From GCA-2733415 sp965178635 (GTDB lineage: Bacteria; Bacteroidota; Bacteroidia; Flavobacteriales; Flavobacteriaceae), in NCBI GenBank assembly GCA_965178635.1, contig CBCXVT010000020.1:1-64000 (forward strand): a DNA stretch of 64,000 nt. Reading direction: 5' to 3'. Made by a program: the position numbers and the translations under genes. Shown in pieces: positions 9,009 through 17,744 of the stretch. The notes beneath the pieces were generated by a model. The model did no database searches and was not told where the DNA came from. It saw only the letters and a program-made list of their open reading frames with translations. Each line of letters begins with the position of its first letter. The first letter of the stretch is position 1.

Positions 9009-10006
9009 AAAAGCTAACAAAAGGAGTGTCTATAATACTGTGCACCTATAATGGTAAAGAAAGGTTGTTAAAAACCTTTATGCACTTGGCTAAGCAAATT
9101 GTAACAATCCCTTGTGAAATTATTTTTGTTGATAATGCCTCAACAGATGGTACTAAAGGTTTTGCAGATACTTGGTGGTATGAGAACAGACCCCTAAATA
9201 TAACATACCGTTCGTTTAGTCAACCAATACTTGGTAAATCTTATGCTCAAGATATGGGGTATGAAAAAGCAATGCATCAATATTTGTTGGTGTGTGATGA
9301 TGATAATTGGTTATGTGATACTTATGTACAAACAGCGTTTGATATTATGATTAACACCCCTGAAATAGGTGCTCTTGGAGGTTGGTGTGATGCTGAGTTT
9401 GAGGATACTAAGCCACATTGGTTTGATATGTATAGTAATTATTTTGCTGTAGCTAAACAGGGGGTGGTTAGTGGCGATATAACTAACAGAAAAGGGTGTT
9501 TGTATGGGGCTGGGATGGTTTTAAATAAGGCGCATTGGTTGCAGTTAAAAAGGATAGGTTTTGAACATTTATTATCTTGTAGAAAAGGAAATGCTTTAAG
9601 TTCTGGAGGTGATACAGAATATTGTTATGCATTGCGCTTATTGGGATATAAAATATGGTATGATGAACGGTTGTATTTTAAGCATTATATGACTAAAGGG
9701 CGGATGCACTTAGCATATCTTAGTAGATTACGTAAAGCCATGTCTTCATCAAATTTTGTTTTATGGAGCTACATAGATTTGATAAAAGGAACAAATAGAG
9801 GAGTGAAGGACATTTTAAAAAAAGGAAAGAAAGCTCTGATAAAGGAATGGTATGCTAAAATAAATGATTTTGTATTAGGTGATTATGAGCAAAAAGAAGA
9901 AGCGAAATATTATTTTAGGAATCTATATTATTTAGTGTTTTTAAAAAAAACCTATTTGAAGAATCAGTCATTTATTGAAAATTGGCTTAAAAATAATGAT
10001 GTATGA
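9005..10006 (+). CDS. Glycosyltransferase family 2
   Basis: 333 residues with GT2 motifs VSIILCTYNGKERLL, IIFVDNASTDGT and the catalytic acidic cluster LLVCDDDNW near residue 98. The segment SSGGDTEYCYALRLLGY is the usual acceptor-side motif. It overlaps the sulfotransferase stop by 4 bp and the next GT4 gene by 4 bp. It probably extends the repeat unit of the locus; its linkage is unknown. Confidence 0.85.
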   Translation: MKKLTKGVSIILCTYNGKERLLKTFMHLAKQIVTIPCEIIFVDNASTDGTKGFADTWWYENRPLNITYRSFSQPILGKSYAQDMGYEKAMHQYLLVCDDDNWLCDTYVQTAFDIMINTPEIGALGGWCDAEFEDTKPHWFDMYSNYFAVAKQGVVSGDITNRKGCLYGAGMVLNKAHWLQLKRIGFEHLLSCRKGNALSSGGDTEYCYALRLLGYKIWYDERLYFKHYMTKGRMHLAYLSRLRKAMSSSNFVLWSYIDLIKGTNRGVKDILKKGKKALIKEWYAKINDFVLGDYEQKEEAKYYFRNLYYLVFLKKTYLKNQSFIENWLKNNDV

Positions 10007-11229
10007 AAACTGTTTGTTTTGTAGTACGTTCATTTCCTGTAGTGTCTCAAACGTTTGTTGTTAATCAAATTATAGCAGCAAAAAAACAAGGCTTTAAAGT
10101 AAAAATTTTAACTAAAAATCTTAATGACAATAGTAATTCTTCGCAAGAAAAACTAATAATTCAGCATGATTTACGAGCTGATGTTCTCATAGAAAATTAC
10201 GCTATTCCAAGAAGTAAAATTACGCGTTTTACACTCGCGTTATGGTTGATAATAAGCAATTTTAATAGTTGGCTAATCTTAAAGAAAGATTTAGATAATT
10301 ATAAAGATAGACTTTTAAAATTACCTTTTAAAATTGCCTTTTATAAAGCCTTAAAAAAAATAGATGTATTTCATATTCAGTTTGCTGTAGCGGGGTTAGA
10401 TTTAGCAAAAATGAAAGCTTTAGGTTTGTTGCATGGAAAATTGGTGACGACATTCCATGGTTATGATGCGCATTATAGTACGGAAGGTGAATTATCAAAT
10501 CTAAAAAAGCGCTACGCATATTTGATCGCACAATCAGAAACTATAACAGTTAATACGCCTTTTTTAGAAAGACAAGTAGTGAAACTTGGTGCTGTAGTAC
10601 ATAAGATGCATATTATCCCCATGGGTATTGAGGTAGATTATTTTAAACCAGTTAAAAAGAATACATTGCCCAAAAATAAACAAGTTGAGTTATTGTCTAT
10701 AGGGCGATTAATTGAATTTAAAGGGTTTTATTATGCAATACAAGCTGTTAAACATTTAGTAAATCAGGGGTATAATGTAAAATATACTATAGTTGGAGAA
10801 GGACAATTACAAGAGGAGCTAGATAACTTAATAATTAGTTTGCAATTAGAAAATCATGTTGTTTTAGCTGGAAAAAAATCACAAACAGCAATTAAAAAAA
10901 TATTACATGAAAGTCATATTTTTTTAATGAGTTCTATTATCGACCGTACGGGTAGAGGGGAAACCCAAGGAGTAGTGACAGCAGAGGCGCAAGCAGCAGG
11001 CTTGCCTGTTGTAGCTTTTAATTGTGGGGGTATTCCATATACTATAGAACAAGGTGTTACAGGAATTTTAGTACCTGAAAAGCAAGCGTTTGAATATGCA
11101 GAGGCCATTACGTCAATAATAGATAGTCCTAAGAAACACGAAATGATGAGTCAGGCAGCAGTAGCGTTTGTAGCTGATAATTTTACAAATGTACTTATGG
11201 GGAAACGTTTTGCAGAGTTGTATGATTAA
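10003..11229 (+). CDS. Glycosyltransferase family 4 (GT-B), last gene of block A
   Basis: 408 residues with the two-domain GT-B layout. The C-terminal half has the nucleotide-sugar site LLSIGRLIEFKGFYYAIQAV and the EX7E-type region TAEAQAAGLPVVAFNCGG. The N-terminus VCFVVRSFPVVSQTFV is typical of the WcaL/AmsK subgroup of exopolysaccharide enzymes. A strong hairpin terminator begins 2 bases after the stop, marking the end of the first operon. Confidence 0.88.
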   Translation: MKTVCFVVRSFPVVSQTFVVNQIIAAKKQGFKVKILTKNLNDNSNSSQEKLIIQHDLRADVLIENYAIPRSKITRFTLALWLIISNFNSWLILKKDLDNYKDRLLKLPFKIAFYKALKKIDVFHIQFAVAGLDLAKMKALGLLHGKLVTTFHGYDAHYSTEGELSNLKKRYAYLIAQSETITVNTPFLERQVVKLGAVVHKMHIIPMGIEVDYFKPVKKNTLPKNKQVELLSIGRLIEFKGFYYAIQAVKHLVNQGYNVKYTIVGEGQLQEELDNLIISLQLENHVVLAGKKSQTAIKKILHESHIFLMSSIIDRTGRGETQGVVTAEAQAAGLPVVAFNCGGIPYTIEQGVTGILVPEKQAFEYAEAITSIIDSPKKHEMMSQAAVAFVADNFTNVLMGKRFAELYD

Positions 11230-11231
11230 AT

Positions 11232-11267
11232 AATTTCACTGAAAAACTCTTATTTTTCAGTGAAATT
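11232..11267 (+). terminator. Rho-independent-type terminator ending block A
   Basis: A perfect 15-bp inverted repeat (arms 11232-11246 and 11253-11267) has a 6-nt loop and A/T-rich arm ends. It lies directly after the last glycosyltransferase stop. The symmetry would allow use on either strand, but nothing converges from the right. Confidence 0.85.
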
Positions 11268-11503
11268 AATATAATACTCAAATACTATTATCGTGAAACA
11301 ATACAATAGTTTAAAACCGTACATTATAAGCTTAAAATAAAAGAATCCGTAACTAAAATGGATGCAGAACAACATGTTCAAGCAATTCTTGACTGTATTG
11401 TTGTGTAAGTTTGAAGCTTTTTAATAGGTGAATAAAATGATTGTAAAATCTAAACTATAAACACAGGCAAATACCTATATTAGCAGCTTAAAGTATTTAA
11501 AGT

Positions 11504-12329
11504 ATGATAATTAATGGAAGAAACGGTTTAACTGAACAATTATATACAGCAATTTTAGCCGCTCTAGAAGCAGGCGAAGCCATCATGAACGTGTATGATA
11601 GCCCCGATTTTGGTGTTGAAATTAAAGACGATAAGTCGCCATTAACTCGTGCTGATAAGTATGCAAATGACATTATCAATACCTATTTAATTCCTACTCA
11701 GATTCCGATAATTAGTGAAGAAAATAAACAAACAGACTACGCCACACGTAAAGAATGGCAACAGTGTTGGATTGTGGACCCTGTAGATGGAACAAAAGAA
11801 TTCATTAAACGTAACGGAGAGTTTACGGTCAATATCGCTTTAGTTACCAATGGAGGTGCCTGAGTTAGGGGTGATTTATGTGCCGGTAACAAAAACGGTA
11901 TATGTCGCTGAAGTATCTACGCAAACGGGGTATAAAGCAACAGTTGAATCTCATCGTGCATCTATAGAAGATGTTATAGCAAAAGCAGAACAATTACAAC
12001 CTAAAAAAGTGTCAAATTCTGTTGAGGTAGTTGGGAGCAGATCACATATGAGTACCGAAACGGAACAGTATGTGGAAGCTTTAAAACAAGAAGGAAAAGA
12101 AGTGTCTATAGTGTCAAAAGGAAGTTCCTTAAAGTTTTGTTTGGTAGCTGAAGGAAACGCCGATGTCTATCCGCGCTTTGCACCTACAATGGAGTGGGAT
12201 ACTGCTGCTGGACAAGCGATTTGTAATGCGGTTGGTGTTGCAGTCATTTCCGAAGCAACAAAAGCGCCATTACTATATAATAAAGAAAATTTATTGAACC
12301 CTTGGTTCATCTGTAAATATGAAGGATAG
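11504..12329 (+). pseudogene. cysQ: cysQ, 3'(2'),5'-bisphosphate nucleotidase, frameshifted
   Basis: The two halves are in different frames. 11504 to about 11860 carries the Li-sensitive phosphatase signature (VDPVDGTKEFIKRNGEFTVN), and about 11860 to 12329 carries the rest (GVIYVPVTKTVYVAE, then APTMEWDTAAGQAI). One extra G in the GGAGGTGCC near 11858 accounts for the break; removing it restores NGVPELGVIYVP. The intact enzyme removes PAP, the by-product of sulfotransferases and PAPS reductase, so it fits the sulfation theme. It heads the sulfate-activation operon. Whether this is a real mutation or a sequence error cannot be settled here. Confidence 0.85.
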
Positions 12330-12570
12330 TTCTAAAAAACGACATATTGCCAAAACAATTACTTGGCGTGTTATTGCTTCCGTGTACAACGTTCGTTATT
12401 GCATATTTGTTTTTTAAAGAAGACCCTATGGCAACTGAAAAAGCCACTGGTGTTGCATTAACAGAATCTGTTATTAAAATGGGCTTATATTATTTTCATG
12501 AACGGTTTTGGTATGCAAATCTAATTTTGGATTGCCAACCTCACGAAAAAACCAACAAAAAGATAGCTAA
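12319..12570 (+). pseudogene. DUF2061 small membrane protein, frameshifted
   Basis: The reading starts at ATG 12319, overlapping the cysQ end by 11 bp, with KKRHIAKTITWRVIAS, the hallmark of DUF2061. The frame then shifts near 12380 and continues TTFVIAYLFF and ATGVALTESVIKMGLYYFHERFWY in another frame. A further shift near 12520 is needed to reach the TAA that overlaps the cysC start (TAATG at 12568-12572). Members are short two-segment membrane proteins often found next to cysC/cysD/cysN; their biochemical role is not established. At least two indels are needed to rebuild it. Confidence 0.7.
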
Positions 12571-13192
12571 TGGAAAAAAATATTATTCCACAAAACTATA
12601 AAGTATCTGTAGCTCAGATCGAAGAAAAAAAAATAAACACAATTCACTTTGTAGATATGGTTTACAGGGCTTGTCAGGTTCTGGAAAATCAACCATAGCT
12701 AAGTCTGGTAGAACAGCGTCTTTTTGAACAGGGGATATCGCAACGTATGCCTTAGATGGAGATAATATAAGAGGATGGTATCAATAAAAATTTGAGTTTC
12801 TCAGCCCTGAAGACAGATCAGAGAATATTCAGGACGAATAGCAGAAATATCAAACTTAATGGTTGATGCAGGTTTAGTCGTGTTTGGCTGCATTCATATC
12901 GCCTTATAAAAATGATAGAGAGCAATACGTAAAGAAAGACTAGTGAAAGATGTTAACTTTGTTGAGGTATTATGTCAATACGTCTGTGGAGGAGTGTGAG
13001 CGTAGAGATGTCAAAAGGCTTGTACAAAAAAGCGCGAGCAGGAGAAATTACAAAACATGACGGGAATTTCGGCACCTTATGAAGCGCCAGAAAACCCAGA
13101 TATAGAAATACTAACACTGAACAACGAAACAATAGAGCAAGCTGTAAATAAAATTAGTGGCCTACATAACACCAAAATTGACAAGTGTCTAA
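12570..13192 (+). pseudogene. cysC: cysC, adenylylsulfate (APS) kinase, heavily frameshifted
   Basis: Pieces of APS kinase appear in order but in all three frames: GLSGSGKSTIAK (P-loop, about 12667), YALDGDNIR (about 12750), SNLMVDAGLVVFG (about 12855), ISPYKNDRE, LVKDVNFVEV, then MTGISAPYEAPENPDIEI (13057 onward). I infer eight or more single- or double-base indels in 620 bp. The amino-acid conservation between the indels is close to perfect. The intact product phosphorylates APS to PAPS. TAATG overlaps at both ends tie it to its neighbours. As written it cannot make an enzyme. Confidence 0.8.
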
Positions 13193-14102
13193 TGAGTAAG
13201 TATTATTTAAATTATTTAGATGAATTAGAAAGTGAAGCCATCTTTATTTTAAGAGAAGTATGGGCACAATTTCAAAACCCAGTCATACTTATTTTCTGGA
13301 GGGAAAGATTCTATTTTAGTCACGCACTTAGCTAAAAAAGCATTTTACCCAAGTAAAATACCATTCTCATTAATGCATGTAGATACAGGGCATAATTTTC
13401 CTGAAACGATTCAGTTTAGAGATGATTTGATAAAAGAGTTTGGAGTAAACTTAATTGTAGGCTCTGTGCAGGAGTCAATTGATGAAGGCAAAGTAGCCGA
13501 AGAGAAAGGTAAAAACGCCACAAGAAATGCCTTGCAAATAACAACGCTTGCTTAGATGCTATTGAGTTGCATAAGGTAGATTGCGCTATTGGTGGCGGAC
13601 GTCGTGATGAAGAGAAAGCTACGAGCAAAAGAACGTTTCTTTTCACATAGAGATGATTTCGGGCAATGGGATCCTAAAAATCAAAGACCAGAATTATGGA
13701 ACTTGTTAAATGGTAAACACTTTGAAGGCGAGCATTTTAGAGCTTTTCCAATAAGTAATTGGACTGAAATGGATGTTTGGAATTATATAAAACGCGAAAA
13801 TATTGCCATTCCTTCCTTATACTATGCACACGAACGTGAAGTGGTATGGAGAAGTAATTCATGGATTCCAAACTCTGAATTTTTACTATTAGAACCGCAT
13901 GAGGAAGTAGTGACTAAAAAAATACGATTCAGAACTTTAGGAGACATTACCATTACTGGAGGGATGGAATCTGAAGCGGATACACTTAGAAAAAATTGCC
14001 ATTGAAGTTGCAGCCATGCGCCAAACGGAACGTGGAAATAGAACTGACGATAAGCGTTCTGAATCTGCAATGGAAGATAGAAAGCGCCAAGGGTATTTTT
14101 AA
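13192..14102 (+). pseudogene. cysD: cysD, sulfate adenylyltransferase small subunit, frameshifted
   Basis: The gene starts at ATG 13192 with YYLNYLDELESEAIFILREV and ends with EDRKRQGYF at TAA 14100-14102, both typical of full-length CysD. In between the frame is broken at about 13295 (extra A), 13555 (missing T), 13616 (extra A) and 13992 (extra A). Recognisable segments include FSLMHVDTGHNFPETI, IGGGRRDEE and FRTLGDITITGG. CysD is the ATP-pyrophosphatase subunit that, with the GTPase CysN, makes APS from sulfate and ATP. Every break is a one-base indel with no visible damage to nearby conserved residues. Confidence 0.85.
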
Positions 14103-14117
14103 AATGAATTATAAAGA

Positions 14118-14140
14118 AATCTGTTTTTTAAAAACAGATT
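14118..14140. other. Small hairpin between cysD and cysN
   Basis: An 11-bp inverted repeat (14118-14128 and 14130-14140) surrounds one unpaired base in the 61-bp gap between cysD and cysN. With such a loop it could only fold imperfectly; it might attenuate or process the transcript. Confidence 0.35.
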
Positions 14141-14163
14141 CAGAGGATATAAAACAGCAGACA

Positions 14164-15435
14164 TGTTAGATAATAATCAATTATTGCGTTTTACAACAGC
14201 AGGGAGTGTAGATGATGGGAAGAGTACCTTGATTGGACGCTTATTATACGATTCAAAATCAATTTTTGAAGACCAGTTAGAGGCTATAGAAATCTACAAG
14301 TAAAAAGAAAGGCCACAAAGGCGTTGATTTAGCCTTGTTTACAGATGGCTTGCGTGATGAAAGAGAACAAGGAATTACTATTGACGTGGCTTACCGTTAT
14401 TTTACTACGCCTAAACGTAAGTTTATAATAGCAGACACACCTGGGCATATTCAATACACCACGAAATATGATTACCGGAGCATCTACAGCTAATGTGGCT
14501 ACCATATTAATTGATGCACGACATGGTGTAGTAGAGCAAACCAAACGCCATACATTCATTGCGTCATTATTACAAATACCGCATATCATTGTCTGTATCA
14601 ATAAAATGGATTTAGTAGATTTTTCAGAAGAGGTGTTTACTAAAATTGTAGCTGATTTTGAAGAAGTAGCCTCTAAAATGATGGTTAAAGATGTACGATT
14701 CATTCCAATGAGTGCCTTATTAGGCGATAATGTTGTGACACCGCTCTGAGAATATGAACTGGTACCAAGGGGCACCCATGTTACATACTTTAGAAACCAT
14801 GCACATTAGTAGTGATGTTAATAAAGTAGATGCGCGTTTTCCGGTACAAACGGTATTACGTCCACAAAATGACACACATAGAGACTATAGAGGCTATGCT
14901 GGACGATTAGCTAGCGGAACATTACGTGTGGCAGATGAAGTAACTGTATTGCCGTCAGGGTTTACATCAAAAATAAAAACGATAGATACCTTTGATGAAT
15001 CACTAAAAGAAGCATTCGCACCTATGTCTGTTTCTGTAACTTTAGAGGATGATGTAGATGTGGGTAGAGGGGATATGATAGTGCGTTCAAACAATATACC
15101 AGACTGCAGTCACAAGATATTGAGGTGATGTTATGTTGGTTGACATAATGCAGCCATCAAAACCAAGGACTAAATATACCAGTCAAGCATACCTCTAATG
15201 ATCAAAAAGCAATGATTAAAGAGCTAGTGTTATACGTAATAGATATCAATACATCTCAGTAGACGTGTACTGCTAGGTGATGCTACTTTAGAAATGAATG
15301 ACTATTGCTAAAGTAAAAATTAGAACAACTAAACCACTGCTGGTAGATTCTTACAGAGAGAATAGAGCTACAGGTAGTATTATTTTAGTTGATGACGCTA
15401 CTAATGAAACAGTGGCAGCTGGAATGATTGTGTAA
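14164..15435 (+). pseudogene. cysN: cysN, sulfate adenylyltransferase large subunit (GTPase), frameshifted
   Basis: Translation-factor-like GTPase motifs are present: FTTAGSVDDGKSTLIGRLLY (G1), REQGITIDVAYRYF (G2), IADTPGH (G3) and CINKMDL (G4). Domain 2/3 segments follow (RDYRGYAGRLASGTLRVADEV, LEDDVDVGRGDMI). The gene starts at 14164 and ends with TNETVAAGMIV at TAA 15433-15435. At least five frame breaks are visible (about 14293, 14463, 14747, 15105 and 15150-15300). The last 330 bp are the worst affected. The intact subunit would use GTP hydrolysis to drive APS synthesis with CysD. Confidence 0.82.
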
Positions 15436-15444
15436 AATGATGCC

Positions 15445-15735
15445 TCCTATCGTCATATCGACGTCAGGAGATATCTTATCGAGTTGATTTAAACAGGATT
15501 CTGGTGATTTCGACTTTAGGAGAAATCACATCTGAGTAAGTGTATTTGAGTGGTTTCTTGTGATATTCATTATGTGATTTCTCACTCCACTTTGTTTCGT
15601 TTCGAAATGACACCGTGTATTATTTTGTGTATAACCATTTACGAATTTGTCAATTCGACGATAGGAGAAATCTCATCCAGTTCGATAAAGAGGTTCCTTG
15701 TCATTTCGACGTTAGGAGAAATCTCACAAGATGCT
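15445..15735. repeat. Cluster of short interspersed repeats (left of GIY-YIG gene)
   Basis: Four direct copies of a ~28-bp unit with consensus GTCATTTCGACNNNAGGAG followed by AAATCTCA occur near 15451, 15503, 15648 and 15698. An apparently inverted copy lies near 15574-15612 (TGATTTCTCACT, TTTCGAAATGAC). They are imperfect and separated by 20-70 bp of unrelated sequence. Similar units are scattered through many flavobacterial genomes. Confidence 0.75.
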
Positions 15736-15774
15736 AAAGTTGCTATAACTATACAAAAGGATTAACTATTAACT

Positions 15775-16074
15775 ATGTCAAACAGGTATTTTACTTATAT
15801 CGTTACAAATAAATCCCGAACTACACTTTATATTGGAGTAACTAATAATATTCAAAGACGATTATCAGAGCATTATCCTGATAGTCAAAACGCTAAAAGT
15901 TCTTTTGTAAGTAAATACAATTGTTATGACTTCCCGTATTACGAGACATTTGAATGTGTTAATACAGCCATTCTTAGAGAAAAAACACTTAAATACTGGA
16001 GCCGAGAAAAGAAAAATCAGCTAATTAGATTGTTCAATCCTAGCTGGGAGAGTTTGAATAACCAAATATTCTAA
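15775..16074 (+). CDS. GIY-YIG nuclease-superfamily protein (UPF0213-like)
   Basis: 99 residues with the GIY-YIG core written as YIVTNKSRTTLYIGVTNNIQ, the conserved arginine helix (RRLSEH) and the downstream glutamate in REKTLKYWSREKK. These one-domain proteins carry the nuclease fold without a separate DNA-binding domain. It stands alone and is flanked on both sides by copies of the same short repeat (five to the left, four to the right). That makes it a candidate for an enzyme tied to the spread or processing of those repeats, though this is only inference from position. Confidence 0.85.
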   Translation: MSNRYFTYIVTNKSRTTLYIGVTNNIQRRLSEHYPDSQNAKSSFVSKYNCYDFPYYETFECVNTAILREKTLKYWSREKKNQLIRLFNPSWESLNNQIF

Positions 16075-16084
16075 CAGATATATT

Positions 16085-16300
16085 ACTCAACGTCATGTCG
16101 ACGTCAGGAGAAACTTCATTCTTGTTGCTTTGTCCATTCGTCTTGTCATTTCGACTTTAGGAGAAATCTCATATTCTTGTTTTCATACAACCTTGTCAGT
16201 TCGACTTCAGGAGAAATCTCATTCACTTTGTAACATTGTCATTGGTTCCATTGTCATTGGTTCCATTGTCATGTCGACGGTATGAGACAGCTCATTCACA
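16085..16300. repeat. Cluster of short interspersed repeats (right of GIY-YIG gene)
   Basis: Four further copies of the same unit as on the other side of the GIY-YIG gene start near 16091, 16144, 16193 and 16265. Between the last two is a tandem duplication of a 15-bp unit (ATTGGTTCCATTGTC, 16241-16270). The copies run into the 3' end of the minus-strand gene beside them. Confidence 0.75.
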
Positions 16301-16815
16301 TGTTTATAGGGGGGGCTTGCCCCGTAAATGTTAATAGAAGTCCGCATCCATAAGCTTAACGTAATTTCGGTTATCATTCCAACAGTGGTAGTGTTTAGCG
16401 TATAGTCAGCCAATAGTACCGTACTCAAAGGGGCATTTGTATTGAAATCAAAGCCTTTTAATAGTGCTTTTCCTTCCAATGTTGCTAGTCCTATACTTAC
16501 ATTTCGTTGTCCCCTAACTGAGGTTTCATCGGTATTTTTAACCTTGCTTAATGTTTGCATTATTCTAGAGGACGTTCTGCCGTCTTTTGCGTCTGTAAGT
16601 AATGTCAACATCGCCTTTCGGAGCACTTTTCCCATTTTGGCACAATGCCCGAACTCTGCGCCATTCTCTCGAGTACGTGCATAGGCCGGATCTGTTGCCA
16701 TACGTTGTTTACTAACGCCGCCCTTAGTACGCACCAAGTAACCATCTTTTGTTTTATAGAAGGTCAACCCGTCTAAGGTACCTTCTAACTTAATTAGGCT
16801 TCTTAATTTTGCCAT
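16219..16815 (-). CDS. Module protein, copy 1 (unknown function, C-terminus replaced)
   Basis: 198 residues. The first ~145 align closely with the proteins at 25954-26703 and 52628-53383 (shared core: GTLDGLTFYK, GYLVRTKGGV, DPAYARTRENGAEFGHC, SVRGQRNVS). After LADYTLNTTT it departs completely from its relatives and reads through the short repeats (ending in MTMEPMTMEPMTM). The normal ~100-residue C-terminal half is therefore lost, probably through invasion by the repeats. I do not recognise a function; no signal peptide or membrane segment is seen. It is divergent from the small protein at 17354. Confidence 0.7.
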   Translation of the reverse strand: MAKLRSLIKLEGTLDGLTFYKTKDGYLVRTKGGVSKQRMATDPAYARTRENGAEFGHCAKMGKVLRKAMLTLLTDAKDGRTSSRIMQTLSKVKNTDETSVRGQRNVSIGLATLEGKALLKGFDFNTNAPLSTVLLADYTLNTTTVGMITEITLSLWMRTSINIYGASPPYKHVNELSHTVDMTMEPMTMEPMTMLQSE

Positions 16816-17353
16816 AATTTTTATGTGTTTTAATTAATATTGATGTGTTGTGTAGTTTTAAAAACACAATTAGAACTTCTGTATAGGCCTCTACAGAGCG
16901 TCTGATTTCAAATGTTTTTGCTGTCCTACAAGATAAAGCTAAGCACTTATAAGTTAGTGTGTTGTCAAAAGTGACCATCCTTGCCGATTTTGCCGAAAAG
17001 GGGAGTTTTTTCCGAATATGCCGTTTTTGTATATTGAAGAATCATGTAATTTACCTATTACAGAAGAGGATATCCCGTAGATGCGTCGTAGATACCCCGT
17101 AGTTAAAGTGTAAACACCATTCTAAATAATACAAACTGCGCACTAGTGAAATCAATAAATACGAATTCAAATACATGGTAATCAGTTAGTTAGTCTTGTT
17201 TTTTTAAATATTTTGATAAATGAGTGTTGAAAACTGCTGTTTGAAAACGTTACGTTTACCATTCTAAAAGTGTAATTTGTAATAGCTTGTAAGCATAAGA
17301 TTTGAAATCTAAGGGCTATACTTTACAAGCAGATTGTCAATAGTAAACACACA
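16816..17353. promoter_or_regulatory. Divergent intergenic region of module copy 1, with 11-bp-period repeats
   Basis: This 538-bp non-coding stretch separates the two divergent module genes. Three copies of CGTAGWT-like sequence start at 17076, 17087 and 17098, an exact 11-bp period. To their left (about 16983-17033) is a block with TTTTGCCGAAAA and TGCCGTTTTTG. Regions with the same order are found in the other two module copies. An 11-bp period places repeats on one face of the helix, as expected for cooperative protein binding. Confidence 0.6.
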
Positions 17354-17551
17354 ATGCATAGAATTTGTATACATACAAAAGAAGTACAAATCATTACGGG
17401 TAAAAGTGAGCGAACAGCAAGGACTGTTATAAATGATATTAAAATTACTTATAACAAACAAAAGCATCAAGAAATCACTATTCGTGAGTTTTGTGACTAT
17501 ATGGATTTTCCATATGAAGAGGTGTATCAAATGATTAACCCTAAAAAATAA
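17354..17551 (+). CDS. Small putative HTH DNA-binding protein of module copy 1
   Basis: 65 residues, paralogous to the proteins at 27388-27594 and 52268-52465. Conserved features are a short strand (RICIHTKEVQ), the helical segment ITGKSERTARTVINDIK resembling a recognition helix, and EFCDYMDFPYEEVYQMI near the end. The pattern suggests a winged or simple helix-turn-helix protein, possibly binding the 11-bp-period repeats upstream of it. Function is inferred only from size, composition and position. Confidence 0.65.
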   Translation: MHRICIHTKEVQIITGKSERTARTVINDIKITYNKQKHQEITIREFCDYMDFPYEEVYQMINPKK

Positions 17552-17744
17552 TAATAAACTCCTAAAACAAATGAACCAAATAGTTAAACACTCTTTGAAC
17601 GTCTCTAAAGCCTAGGGCAACGACATAAAATGCCGATGAAACGTATAAGTGTTTTTAGCAGTGATATTGTTAAGGGAATGCACTTAAAAATAGCCCTTGG
17701 TTTACTATATTAGCCACTCAATTTTATAAAGCATTCCAATAGTA

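Noticed and set aside
11270..11503. Small gene (ATG near 11358) before cysQ
   Set aside because: Only about 16 codons, no ribosome binding site and no recognisable product.
14329..14775. 148-codon minus-strand frame opposite cysN
   Set aside because: Antisense shadow; the plus strand carries clear GTPase motifs across the same bases.
11504..15435. Programmed ribosomal frameshifting in the cys genes
   Set aside because: There are more than a dozen breaks in both directions in five genes, without slippery heptamers plus structures; programmed events are single and conserved.
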